Assembly: GCF_000379765.1 (NCBI RefSeq)
Contig: NZ_KB903432.1
Coordinates: 427-64,426 of the forward strand
Reading direction: 5' to 3'
Length of the DNA stretch: 64,000 nucleotides
Source of the DNA: Flexithrix dorotheae DSM 6795
Lineage (GTDB): Bacteria; Bacteroidota; Bacteroidia; Cytophagales; Flammeovirgaceae
Of this stretch, positions 16,498 through 26,500 are shown in pieces. The first letter of the stretch is position 1. Every line of letters starts with the position of its first letter. The translations under genes were made by a program, and so were the position numbers. The notes under the pieces were generated by a model. The model saw only the letters and a program-made list of their open reading frames with translations, had not been told where the DNA came from and searched no databases.

Positions 16498-16944
16498 TCA
16501 GTCCCTTTCGAGCAGCTTACTAAATGTCAGGTTTACCAACTTCCATTTATTATCTTCCTTTAAATATACCTCAGTGACCATAAAGGGGTTGGTTACTTCA
16601 TTATTTCCTACTACCGCTAGGAGTGTAATCCTGTTCCAGAGCATAACCGTGGTTTCATTCAACACTTCTACCATTACTTCGTGCACATCGGCCTTCTTGT
16701 AATGGATACCACCGCTCCTTATAATATTTACCTCTCTATCTTTACCCCAAGTACCGCCCATATGAACAAACTTGGCCTTATCATGAAAAAGATATGCAAG
16801 TTTATCGGCATCCTTGTTGGCCATCCAGTGCCATTTCTGCTCAGATAGCTCCATAATTTCCTTTTTGACATCCATAGCCTGTGCCAAGGCCAACTTATTA
16901 ATTAATAGTAGAAACCATAAGCTGAGAATTATTCTTTTGTACAT
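16498..16944 (-). CDS. Exported NTF2-like (DUF4440/SnoaL-like) protein, copy 1
   Basis: 148 aa with a signal peptide (MYKRIILSLWFLLLINKLAL, cleavage near AQAMD). The mature region has the NTF2-like cone fold signature: LSEQKWHWMANKDADKLAYL, FHDKAKFVHMGGTWGKDREV, VMLWNRITLLAVVGN and KWKLVNLTFSKL. Such proteins serve as small-molecule binding or hydroxysteroid-type enzymes, and many are accessory proteins of unknown role. It lies 12 bp downstream of a paralogue and upstream of iorA-like/iorB-like genes on the same strand, so it probably belongs to the same oxidation unit. Confidence 0.8.
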   Translation of the reverse strand: MYKRIILSLWFLLLINKLALAQAMDVKKEIMELSEQKWHWMANKDADKLAYLFHDKAKFVHMGGTWGKDREVNIIRSGGIHYKKADVHEVMVEVLNETTVMLWNRITLLAVVGNNEVTNPFMVTEVYLKEDNKWKLVNLTFSKLLERD

Positions 16945-16956
16945 GAGGCAGTTTTC

Positions 16957-17412
16957 TTAATGTTCTATTTTATGTGTATCGCGCACGCTACTAAATGTCA
17001 GGTCAAGTAATTTCCAATCTCCCCCTTCTTTTTTGTAAAATTCGGTTACGGTAAACTCATTGGATACGTCATTGCCACGAACGTGCGCCATAAGGGTAAT
17101 CCGGTTCCAAAGGACAGCAGTATCATCACCGAATGTTTCAACGGCCACATCGTGCACATCTGCTTTTTTATACCATATACTTCCCGTTTCGATGATATCG
17201 AGTTCACGTTCCTTTTTCCATGAACCGCTCATATGAACAAACTTGGCCTTATCATGAAAAAGTGTCGCTAATTTATCCACATCCTTATCTGCCATCCATT
17301 GCCATTTGTCTTTCGAAAGTTTTTTAATTTCCTTTTCAAGGGTCAGATCCTGTGCATAGGAAATCTGTATATATGAAAGGATCAAAAAAATTACCATTAC
17401 AGTTCTCTTCAT
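16957..17412 (-). CDS. Exported NTF2-like (DUF4440/SnoaL-like) protein, copy 2
   Basis: 151 aa with a signal peptide (MKRTVMVIFLILSYIQISYA). Its mature part closely parallels the next gene downstream: LSKDKWQWMADKDVDKLATL, FHDKAKFVHMSGSWKKEREL, IWYKKADVHDVAVETFGDDT and WKLLDLTFSSV. The two arose by tandem duplication. A His-Asp/His-Lys pattern (FHDKAKFVHM) common to both could be functional. It is the first gene of the leftward set and is divergent from the AraC regulator at 17599, with a 186-bp shared promoter region. Confidence 0.8.
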   Translation of the reverse strand: MKRTVMVIFLILSYIQISYAQDLTLEKEIKKLSKDKWQWMADKDVDKLATLFHDKAKFVHMSGSWKKERELDIIETGSIWYKKADVHDVAVETFGDDTAVLWNRITLMAHVRGNDVSNEFTVTEFYKKEGGDWKLLDLTFSSVRDTHKIEH

Positions 17413-17598
17413 TTCTTTTCTAGTATTTAAATAATAAATCAGGAAAATGCAGACAAAAACTTTTAAGAATTTATCTATTTACAATTTTACACCTTATTTT
17501 TTTTGAGATTGGTATACAGATTACGTTTATGGATACCATTATTACAGGTAGAGGTAGAAAAGTCTTGGTCAAAACCTTAAATTTAAAGAAAAATAGTT
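17413..17598. promoter_or_regulatory. Divergent promoter region between oxidation genes and AraC regulator
   Basis: This 186-bp AT-rich spacer must carry the leftward promoter for the NTF2/Ior/PQQ genes and the rightward promoter for araC-like/iorB2. A loose inverted pair TGGTAT...ATACCA lies around 17510-17540. AGAGGTAGAAAAGTC at 17550-17564 recurs with one deletion at 20960-20973, beyond the second iorB-like gene. The AraC product is the obvious candidate binder. No site can be proved by eye. Confidence 0.4.
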
Positions 17599-18513
17599 AT
17601 GGCTATGTCCGATCATAAGATATTCGATACCGTCAAATCTTATAATGATTTCAACGATCATCCCACTTTACACCCATTGGTAAGTGTACTTGACTTCTCA
17701 AAGGCCAAACCAAGGACAGGCCATAGGATGATGTTTGGGTTATACACCATTATCCTAAAAGAGGTAGATTGCGGTAACTTGATATATGGAAAACAAAACT
17801 ATGATTATCAAGAGGGCACACTGGTGTTCTTAGGTCCAGGTCAGGAGGTAGATGTGACCAATAAATCAACTAAATACCAACCTATGGGAAGAGGATTGGT
17901 ATTTCATCCTGACCTTATCACAGGTACGTCATTGGCAGGACAAATAGAAGGATATGGTTTTTTTTCCTATAATCTTAACGAAGCCCTCCATTTATCCGAA
18001 CAGGAACAACATACGATACTTGATTGTCTGGAAAAGATAGAACAAGAATTACAGCGCCCTGTCGACAAGCACAGTAAAAGGCTCATTACTTCTAATATCA
18101 ATTTATTCCTTGATTATTGCCAACGTTTCTATGATAGACAGTTTATTACCAGAGAACATGTAAACAAGAGTGTAATAAGGGTTTTCGAGAAATTACTGAA
18201 TAATTACTTCCATTCGGAAAAACCTTATTCTGTTGGGTTACCTTCGGTCGGTTATTTTGCAGATGAACTTCATCTTTCGGCAAACTATTTTGGTGATTTA
18301 GTGAAAAAAGAAACTGGACAGAGTGCACAGGAATACATCCAGACAAAACTGATAGAGATAGCCAAGACTAAGATTTTCGGCACTGAAAAATCGGTAAAGG
18401 AGATTGCCTTTGAGCTTGGGTTCAGATATCCCCAACATTTTAGTAGATTGTTCAAACAAAAAGTAGGTATCTCACCAAATGAATTTCGGAATTCAGGAAA
18501 AGAGGGATATTGA
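17599..18513 (+). CDS. AraC-family transcriptional regulator
   Basis: 304 aa, with ATG 17599 and a second in-frame ATG at 17605. The N-terminal part holds a cupin-like sensing region (YDYQEGTLVFLGPGQEVDV) without a signal peptide. The C-terminal ~100 residues form the double helix-turn-helix of AraC/XylS proteins: YFADELHLSANYFGDLVKKE, then SVKEIAFELGFRYPQHFSRL and FKQKVGISPNEFR. It is divergent from the NTF2/iorAB/PQQ genes and 43 bp upstream of a second iorB-like gene. It most likely controls both sides in response to the substrate or its aldehyde. Confidence 0.92.
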   Translation: MAMSDHKIFDTVKSYNDFNDHPTLHPLVSVLDFSKAKPRTGHRMMFGLYTIILKEVDCGNLIYGKQNYDYQEGTLVFLGPGQEVDVTNKSTKYQPMGRGLVFHPDLITGTSLAGQIEGYGFFSYNLNEALHLSEQEQHTILDCLEKIEQELQRPVDKHSKRLITSNINLFLDYCQRFYDRQFITREHVNKSVIRVFEKLLNNYFHSEKPYSVGLPSVGYFADELHLSANYFGDLVKKETGQSAQEYIQTKLIEIAKTKIFGTEKSVKEIAFELGFRYPQHFSRLFKQKVGISPNEFRNSGKEGY

Positions 18514-18556
18514 ATAGCAAATATTGTATTTTGTTTTCAAAAGTATAATAAATAAA

Positions 18557-20791
18557 ATGTCGAAGGTAAACACTACATTCAACAGAAGGTCTTTTTTGAA
18601 AGTTACGACCATGACTGGTGGTGGCCTTGTACTGGGTTTTAACTGGCTGGCCTCGTGCCGTTCAGGAAATGGTGAAACCTCCTCTGATGTAGCCAATGAA
18701 TGGTTAGATATCAATGCATATCTAAAAATAGCTACTAATGGAAAGGTTACTATCATGTCCCCAAATCCTGAGGGTGGGCAAAATGTAAAAACCTCCATGC
18801 CCATGATTGTTGCAGAGGAACTGGACGTGGACTGGAATGACGTCATCGTGGAACAAGCACCTTTGGATACCGGACTGTACACCCGTCAGTTTATTGGAGG
18901 CAGTCAGGCAATCAGGCATGGTTGGAAAGGATTGAGAACAGCGGGAGCTTCTGCAAGACAAATGTTATGCGGGGCTGCAGCAAAGTATTGGAACGTGCCA
19001 ATAAGTGAGATAACCACTGAAAAAGGAATACTCAGACATGATAAGAGTAGCAGGACTACTAGTTATGGCGAAATGGCCACTGCTGCTTCTAAAATACCCG
19101 TTCCAACTGAAGTACGGTTAAAAGAGATCAGTGATTTTAAGATTGTCGGGACCTCACGAAAGAACGTAGAGACAATGAATATCGTAACAGGTAAGCCTCT
19201 ATTCGGTATGGACTATCATAAGGAAGGTATGTTGTTCTCTATGATCGTACATCCCCCTGCATTTGGTATGAAACTGAAATCTTTTGATGCTTCCGAGGCC
19301 AAAGCCATGCCTGGCATCAAGGATGTGTTCAAGATCAAGGTACTCAATGATAATTATGAACGGCAACACTTCGATACTTGTACTTTTTTAGAGGTCGTGG
19401 CAATAGTAGGTAATTCCACCTGGGAAGTGATGCAAGCCAAAAAAGTTATTGCTGTAGAATGGGAGCCTTTCGAGACTTACAGCGAGGAAAGAAAGCCCTT
19501 TGGAAGACCTAAGAGGACCCTGACTATTCCTGCAGGTCTGGAGGGCACTGATGGACACAGGGCCATCATGGACAATAATACAGAAGTTGCGAAACAGGTC
19601 GTACGTAAGGATGGAGATCCAGATACCGCATTTAAAAAGGCCAATAGGGTCATAGAAAAGAGCTATACTGCTCCTTTCCTGGCACACAATTGCATGGAAC
19701 CTATGAACTTTTTCGCAGATGTAAATAATGGGAAGGCAGAACTGGCTGGACCACTTCAAAAAGCCGAGCTTACAGAACATGCACTTTCTGAACGTCTAGG
19801 GATACCAATTGAGAAAATAAACATACAAATGACCCGTCTTGGAGGAGGTTATGGCAGACGGTCTTATGCACATTGGGCAATAGAGGCCGCCATTATTTCG
19901 CAAAAAGTAGGGGCACCTATCAAGTTGATCTATTCCCGTGAAGATGACATGACAGGGGGTATATACCGTTCTACTTATCGTGCTACTTACAGAGCAGCAC
20001 TCGATGAAAACAATAACCTGATAGGATTTCATGTAAATGCTGGTGGTATACCTGAAAGTCCTTTATATGCAAATCGTATCCCTGCTGGAGCAGTGGAAAA
20101 CTATCTCGCAGAAAGCTGGTCAGTTAACAGTAATATTACGATAGGTTCTTTTAGGGCACCAAGATCAAATTTTATGGCCAGTGCTGAGCAATCCTTTTTG
20201 GACGAACTGGCCGAAGAGATGGGAAAAGACCCCATAGACTTTAGGTTGGAACTACTCAAGAAGGCCAAAGAAAAACCAGTAGGTGAAAAAAACGATTATG
20301 ATGCAGACCGCTATACTGGGGTCTTGGAACTGGTTCGTGAGAAATCCGGATGGGATAACAAGGGTAATAAAAGTATGGGCGTATCAGCTTATTTTTGTCA
20401 CAATTCTTATGCTGCTCAAGTCCTGGAATTAAAGATACAAGAAGGTAGACCGGTAATAGAAAGGGTGTGTTGTGCGGTTGACTGTGGAATAGTAGTTAAT
20501 CCTGACGCAGCATCCAATCTTTCAGAAGGAGCCATTGTAGATGGTATAGGTAATGCATTGTTTGGCGAGTTAACCTTTAAGGACGGGGTGCCCCAGAAAA
20601 AGAACTTTGATAAGTACCGTATGATCAGGATGCGAGAGGCACCAAAAAAGATAGACATTCATTTTGTTAAGAGCGATGTGGATCCGACAGGTCTGGGAGA
20701 GCCAGCATTTCCGCCTGTTTTTGCTGCATTGGCCAATGCACTTTATCAAGAAACAAGAAAAAGATTTTATGATCAACCTTTCAAGATATGA
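18557..20791 (+). CDS. Second IorB-type molybdopterin-binding subunit without adjacent FeS partner
   Basis: 744 aa starting at ATG 18557 (MSKVNTTFNRRSFLK). The frame is open 33 nt further upstream, but the Tat signal NRRSFLKVTTMTGGG favours the inner start. It is strongly similar throughout to the 13615-15885 product. Shared elements are GKPLFGMDYHKEGM, HPPAFGMKLKSFDASEAKAM, PFLAHNCMEPMNF, RLGGGYGRRSYAHW, GSFRAPRSNFMASAEQSFLD, CAVDCGIVVNPDAASNL and GLGEPAFPPVFAALANAL, including the conserved Glu. No [2Fe-2S] subunit gene lies next to it, so it may share the IorA-like subunit at 15920. It is co-directional with the AraC gene, 43 bp apart. Confidence 0.92.
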   Translation: MSKVNTTFNRRSFLKVTTMTGGGLVLGFNWLASCRSGNGETSSDVANEWLDINAYLKIATNGKVTIMSPNPEGGQNVKTSMPMIVAEELDVDWNDVIVEQAPLDTGLYTRQFIGGSQAIRHGWKGLRTAGASARQMLCGAAAKYWNVPISEITTEKGILRHDKSSRTTSYGEMATAASKIPVPTEVRLKEISDFKIVGTSRKNVETMNIVTGKPLFGMDYHKEGMLFSMIVHPPAFGMKLKSFDASEAKAMPGIKDVFKIKVLNDNYERQHFDTCTFLEVVAIVGNSTWEVMQAKKVIAVEWEPFETYSEERKPFGRPKRTLTIPAGLEGTDGHRAIMDNNTEVAKQVVRKDGDPDTAFKKANRVIEKSYTAPFLAHNCMEPMNFFADVNNGKAELAGPLQKAELTEHALSERLGIPIEKINIQMTRLGGGYGRRSYAHWAIEAAIISQKVGAPIKLIYSREDDMTGGIYRSTYRATYRAALDENNNLIGFHVNAGGIPESPLYANRIPAGAVENYLAESWSVNSNITIGSFRAPRSNFMASAEQSFLDELAEEMGKDPIDFRLELLKKAKEKPVGEKNDYDADRYTGVLELVREKSGWDNKGNKSMGVSAYFCHNSYAAQVLELKIQEGRPVIERVCCAVDCGIVVNPDAASNLSEGAIVDGIGNALFGELTFKDGVPQKKNFDKYRMIRMREAPKKIDIHFVKSDVDPTGLGEPAFPPVFAALANALYQETRKRFYDQPFKI

Positions 20792-20951
20792 TTTCTTGAG
20801 ACATATATTTATTGGAAACTTTATATGGGAGATTTTTTTCTGGGAAAACCAAATAGATTGTATTTTACCATTTGGGTTCTCCTTACATGTTGATGGGAAT
20901 AGTTCGTTCTGTATTTATATAAAAATTTGGAATTCAATAATTTGACCTAGT

Positions 20952-21270
20952 CGACAGAAAGAGGTAGAAAGTCGTGTAGAGAATAAATAATAGAGTTTAT
21001 AAGTTTTTAATAATCAGTAGATAACACTACTTTTTCCTCTAATTTTCATGTCCAAAAATTAGATCGTTTTATAGTATTGAAATTTGGACATATTTTCAAT
21101 ATCATAGGCTATGATGTACTTAGAAACTAAAAAAGTTTCTAATCTTCGAAAGAATGATCAAGAAAACCCATTATATAATGGTCTCAAATGATAAATTTAG
21201 ACAATTGAAGTTATTATTATTTAAAAAGTTCTATCAAATTTCCTACACGACTTTTTCCCTTTTTCTGCCG
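20952..21270. repeat. Possible MITE-like element bounded by 28-bp inverted repeats
   Basis: The left end 20952-20979 (CGACAGAAAGAGG...GTCGTGTAG) and the right end 21243-21270 are inverted copies matching at 24 of 28 positions, ending in a shared CTACACGAC. The enclosed 263 bp is AT-rich and has no transposase. The size and terminal repeats fit a miniature inverted-repeat element or a transposon remnant. Target-site duplications were not evident. Confidence 0.45.
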
Positions 21271-21366
21271 TTTGGGCCTCCATTTGGGGAGAATGTTTTC
21301 GCAAGCAAGAAGGCATTCTTACCCAACCCTATCTTATTTTGCTGGCATTTAGGAAACTAAAACGTT

Positions 21367-21408
21367 TGATAAAATTCAGTGGATGCAGAATCACACTGAA
21401 TTTTATCA
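21367..21408 (-). terminator. Strong hairpin behind the sulfatase gene
   Basis: A perfect 15-bp stem (TGATAAAATTCAGTG with its complement) encloses a 12-nt loop and ends 18 bp past the sulfatase stop. It probably terminates the leftward sulfatase transcript and may act on rightward transcripts too. There is no long uridine tract, so the assignment rests on position and stem strength. Confidence 0.65.
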
Positions 21409-21426
21409 AGTATTATTGTAATAGTT

Positions 21427-22929
21427 TTATTGCTTTGGGGTAAAACTACCAGGCTCCTGTCTTACTGGAAATTTTTCAAATGTAGCCATGAAATTGGCAA
21501 CCAGTTTTTGTACAGGTACAAAAACGAACATATGTCTAACTAGCCAATCATCATAATATGAGGATTCTAAGTGTGCTTGTTCAAAAGGATCTGCATATAA
21601 GTCTATTAGCAGTGGAGCTTTTCGAGGTTCCTGTGCATATAGCCAACTTCCTAATCCTTCGTGAGTTTGAGTTGAAAAATGGAACTTAAACCTCTCGTAT
21701 CGTACAGCACCTAAACTACCATCATCTACAAAGGCAAAAAATTCTTTTCGAGGCCCTTCTTTTTCCTTACCTGTTAAGTATGGTAAAAAGTTGTAACCAT
21801 CTAAATGTACTTTATAGGTTGTTTCTCCTGACTTATAACCCTGAAGAAGCTTTGATTTAATATCATTTTCACCAGCTGCTGCAAGAAGTGTAGGCAAACA
21901 ATCTTCTAAAGAGATAATTTCATTACTCACTTGTCCACCCTGTATCTGTTCAGGCCATCGTATCAAAAAGGGAACTCTAATTCCACCTTCCCAAGTAGTA
22001 GCCTTTTCCCCTTTAAACGGGCTGGTTCCACCATCAGGCCAGGTGAATTTTTCTGCACCGTTATCTGTGGTATAAATTATTATAGTATTTTCATCAATAC
22101 CTAGTTCCTCCAATTTATTTAATAAAATCCCCACATGATTATCATGTTCAATCATACCATCTGCATAAATACCCAATCCCGTTTTCCCTTCAGACTCTTC
22201 TTTCAAATGTGTAAAAATATGCATCCGAGTAGTATTAAACCATACAAAAAATGGCTTTCCAGCACCATGTTGCTCATCAATAAAATCAAGGGTAGCTTCT
22301 AAAAACTCCTCATCTATAGTTTCCATTCGTTTTTTGGTTAAAGGCCCTGTATCTTCCACCTTACCATCAGCTGAAGATCGGATTACACCTCGTGGTCCAT
22401 AGTTTTTTCTAAAGGCTGGATCCTTAGGATAATCAGGATTCTCAGGCTCTTCTTCAGCATTTAAGTGGTATAAGTTTCCAAAAAACTTATCAAAACCATG
22501 GTTAGTAGGTAAAAACTCATCCAAATCCCCAAGGTGGTTTTTACCGAATTGTCCAGTTGCATAGCCCATGGGTTTTAATAACTCTGCAATTGTTGGGTCT
22601 TCCTTTTGCAATCCTAGTGGATCTCCAGGCATACCTATCTTAAGTAAACCTGTCCTTTTAGGGCTCTGACCTGTAATAAATGCCGCACGACCAGCTGTAC
22701 AGCTTTGTTGACCATAAGCATCTGTAAAGCGGATTCCCTGATGAGCAATCTTGTCAATATTAGGTGTTTTGTATCCCATCATGCCACTATTGTAACAACT
22801 TGGATTAAACCATCCAATATCATCTCCCATAATTATTAGAATATTGGGCTTATTTTGGGCATTTAGGTTTGTTCTGAATATGGTTAGTAAAACCAGCAAA
22901 ACCAAACATGAAATTTTATTTGTTTCCAT
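21427..22929 (-). CDS. Sulfatase (arylsulfatase A-like, type I formylglycine)
   Basis: 500 aa with a signal peptide (LVLLVLLTIFRTNLNAQ). The sulfatase core starts NKPNILIIMGDDIGWFNPSC, with the metal-binding Asp pair. The modification motif CTAGRAAFITGQ places the formylglycine-forming residue at Cys77 (C-x-A-x-R form), followed by the usual GYATGQFGKNHLGD and the later IYTTDNGAEKFTWPDGGTSPF metal site. It hydrolyses sulfate esters in the periplasm or at the surface. A C-type motif would need a formylglycine-generating enzyme or anSME, neither of which lies in this window. No SusC/D pair or glycoside hydrolase flanks it, so the substrate is open. Confidence 0.93.
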   Translation of the reverse strand: METNKISCLVLLVLLTIFRTNLNAQNKPNILIIMGDDIGWFNPSCYNSGMMGYKTPNIDKIAHQGIRFTDAYGQQSCTAGRAAFITGQSPKRTGLLKIGMPGDPLGLQKEDPTIAELLKPMGYATGQFGKNHLGDLDEFLPTNHGFDKFFGNLYHLNAEEEPENPDYPKDPAFRKNYGPRGVIRSSADGKVEDTGPLTKKRMETIDEEFLEATLDFIDEQHGAGKPFFVWFNTTRMHIFTHLKEESEGKTGLGIYADGMIEHDNHVGILLNKLEELGIDENTIIIYTTDNGAEKFTWPDGGTSPFKGEKATTWEGGIRVPFLIRWPEQIQGGQVSNEIISLEDCLPTLLAAAGENDIKSKLLQGYKSGETTYKVHLDGYNFLPYLTGKEKEGPRKEFFAFVDDGSLGAVRYERFKFHFSTQTHEGLGSWLYAQEPRKAPLLIDLYADPFEQAHLESSYYDDWLVRHMFVFVPVQKLVANFMATFEKFPVRQEPGSFTPKQ

Positions 22930-23533
22930 TTAAATTATTGGTGATTTTTAGTAAAAAAATAGTGTATTATAAGAGGTTTATTTTGTAGATATTTGTATTC
23001 AAATATTATAAATGTTCTAAAGTAGTCACAATTTTTTTAATTTATTTTTTGGAAACTCAATTTAGAAGAAGAATGATTTAAATATTAAAGTGGAGATAAG
23101 ATCAGAACCTAAAATGCTCCGTATTATAAAATTGTAAATTTGACTTAAAACGAAGTTGCCTTTTTATTTACTCAGGTATGAAATCAAAAAAACATGCCCA
23201 TTGAAACTTGCCTCTACTTAACATAAATGAATTTATTATCAAAATTATATTATTAAAATATTCATGTATTTCTTGGGTTAGGAGTTAATTTGTGTTTCCT
23301 GGACAATTTTATAAATTAGTCTTCCTACATTTTTCTAATGCCATGTGATTATTTACCCCTAAGCTTGAAAAAACAGCACTATTTTTTTAAAAATTATAAT
23401 CCTAAAGTTTTAGCAAAAAAATATCATTATAAACAGAACACTACCGGTTTTTTTTTATCTTGAGAATGGTTATCCTAATTCAATAATTAACAGAAGATGG
23501 TTCATTTGAACCTAAATTAAAAAATCAGTAAAT
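22930..23533. other. AT-rich intergenic region upstream of TcA and sulfatase
   Basis: 604 bp between divergent genes, very AT-rich, with several A and T runs. It must contain the sulfatase promoter (leftward) and the TcA promoter (rightward). No clear Bacteroidota -33/-7 pair (TTTG, TAnnTTTG), operator or small gene was convincing. Confidence 0.5.
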
Positions 23534-26500
23534 ATGGATTACGAAATAAGCATCCTGGCGATAAAGGAAAACAAAACTGAAGTTGCCAAGGTATTGATGG
23601 GAACTCCATTCAATTTGAGTAAAGATAAAGCCAAGGTTCTAATTCAAAATGGTGGCATTGTTTACAAAGGCAAAAACAAGCTTATCTCTACTAAAATTTT
23701 AGACAAATTAAAAAGCTTGGGAGTCACCGCAAAATTATCGTTGTCCAACACATCTAACAAAGTACAGAGCAAAGATGGAACATTCAAAATTTCAGGAAAA
23801 ATAGTCAATTCTGCAAAATTACCCTTAGAAGGTTTGCAGATAAAATTATTCCACAAAGCTATTGGTTCACTAACCCTTCTTTCAAAAACAGAAACTGACT
23901 ATAATGGGGAATACTCCATTGAAATTGATTTAGACAAAACTTCCATCATTAATAAGGAAAATATTAATGTTATTATTAAAGCGTATCAAAATAATATTGA
24001 AAAAGAGGAACATATCGGTATAAGCCAAATGAAAAAGGTTACTGGTAAAAATGAAAAAATTGACCTGGAAATTTCCTTAAAAAAGAATCAGACACCCTCT
24101 ACCTATAATATTCTATCTGCACAATTAGAAAAATATAATTTAGATACTCTGACTACGACTGCCACAAATAATGATGTGAAATTAATAGCTGTAGAAACTA
24201 ACCTTCAGGGCAATCTTATCAGGGATTTTTTAAGAGCAAGACTGATTGGTAAATCCCTCAGCCAGCAAAATGAGGATGAGATTGAAAAAATCAGCAAGTT
24301 GTGTTTTGCTTGTATTGCAGGGGGTGTAAAACCCAACCTTCAGGCTTTTTTAGGGTTAAGAGATGCAAAAATAAAACATCTTTTAGCTAAAGCAGAAGAA
24401 TCACATAACCTTCAATTTGAGAATAATGAGGATCTAATCAATCTCTTCAGAACCAGAAGGGTCCCTCATATTGTTCAAAACGCCAGGGTTTTAAGTGACT
24501 ACCTTAAAGTTAGAAATGTAACTCAAAAATCTTTCGAAACATTCCTGAATTCATATTTAAAGTCTGGTTTGCCAGGAGGAATTGTGGTGGATGAACTAAT
24601 GAAACAAGGAACACTTAAGGACAAGGAAGGAAAATCTTTGAAAGATTCCTTATTGCTTTTTGAGTTTGCCTATTCACAGCCAAAGTTGCTCAATGGTATT
24701 GAAAAAGATTTTGGGATAAAACTAATAAAGGACCTGGCTAAATTGACAGAGAATCAATGGTTAAAATCCATAAAAAAATATATAGAGTTACCTAATAAAT
24801 CCATTCCTGAGGATACTTATTTGAAAATCGCCTCTAGTATTTCAAGGTCAATTGAAAAAACCTTTTCAACAGAAGTTTTCTTCCAAAACTTGACGAAAGA
24901 TAATAACCTGAAAATCCCACTTGTTCAAAAGTGGTTAAATACAAACGAAACATTTGATTTTTCAAAGAGTTCACTGGAGGAATACTGGAGAGCAAATGAG
25001 ATAAAAGTAGCTCCCAAAGAAAAGGAATTGTTGGAAAAAACTGAAAGGCTCTTTCATTTGGCACCTGTTAACCAGAGATACAATTCTTTTAAGGCACTTT
25101 GGCTTGGAAATTACGAAAATGCCGATTCAGTTTTACAAGGAGGAAGGGGGAAATTTAATGTGAATATGAAATCACAGGGGCTGAATCTAGAGGAGGCTGC
25201 TAATATTTACAAAAATGCACAACACCAGCAATCAGTAGGCTTGTTCGGACTCTCCTTGGCAAAGGTAAATACTGAAAAAGAAACTCCAAGCACCAATTCT
25301 CCTGTTAAAATAGAACCTACCTTAGCGGCCTTATTTGGTGATAAAGGAAGTAGTGGATGTGAACATTGTATTTCAGCTTTTAGTCCATCCGCCTACCTCA
25401 TTGATATGCTCCGATTTTTGGAAAGGGCTAACACTTCACCAAATCTTCAGGGAAAAACTGGATTACAATTATTATTCGAAAGGAGACCTGATATTAATAA
25501 TCTGAGGCTGGATTGTGAAAATTCTCATACTCCCTTACCTTTTATAGATTTGGTAAATGAGCTTTTGGAACATGTGGTAGCCACAAGTTCCTTAGTTTTT
25601 AAAATACCGGATGCTTGGTTGATCGAAAGTAGTCTTGCCCTTCAAACCACATGGACTACAGAAGAATTGGCAGCCCATCCTGAATACTTACAGGTGGAAG
25701 CTTACAATAAGTTAAGACTGACGACCGCACCTTGGGGATTGCCCTACAATTTATGGGCAGATGAAGTACGAACTTATTTAAAACAACTAGGCACAGACCG
25801 AACTGAACTAATGGCCCTTTTAAGGCCTGATAACAACCCATTAAAACTTTTGGAAGTAGCTGCAGAAAGACTTGGATTGGATGCTGCTGAGGTGCTGATT
25901 GTTATTAATCCGGCAAGTAATACTGCAAAGAGGACCTTAATATGGCAAACAGGAAATCCTGCTGTGGACTTAAAAAACATCCGGAAATTTATAAAAAGGA
26001 CTTCTTTGAATTTCGATAAAATTACTGAAGTATTTTCCAGTAATTTTGTCAACCCAAATGCCAGAACTTTGATACCGGAGGACTTAAGTGATTTGGATAG
26101 TGCAGAATTTCAGTTCATCAGTGCAGATAATAGCAGCCTGCTAGATCGCTTTCATAGGTTCGTAAGGATAATCAATAAAACTAACTGGCATGTAGGAGAA
26201 CTGGATGCAGCTTTGCAAAATATTTCGAAAAGTGCGAAACTGGATATAGAGACCTTTTCCAACCTGGGTATTGTGGCGGAAATGAATCAAAAATTTAATA
26301 TTCCAATAGATGAAATAGCTTCATGGTTCGGAAATCTTTACAGTACCAATTTTAAAAATAAACAGTCCATATACCATAAAAACTTTGCCCTGAACAGTAT
26401 AAATTCAACCCCAACTGAAAATGGATTAAACTTAATTGAGGATGTTTTCGGGATAAAAGGAAATGGAATAACTGCAGAAATGACTGTGGTGGACCTGGTA

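Larger units (their letters stand above)
20792..21426. other. Non-coding stretch with inverted repeat and terminator hairpin
   Basis: 635 bp between the second iorB-like gene and the sulfatase, which face each other. A 28-bp inverted repeat (24 of 28 matching) frames 20952-21270. A strong hairpin sits at 21367-21408. A 68-codon frame at 21154-21360 has no recognisable features and is probably chance. No known transposase fragment is visible. Confidence 0.6.

Noticed and set aside
21154..21360. 68-codon frame before the sulfatase
   Set aside because: It has no recognisable features and partly overlaps the MITE-like repeat; it is likely chance in AT-rich DNA.
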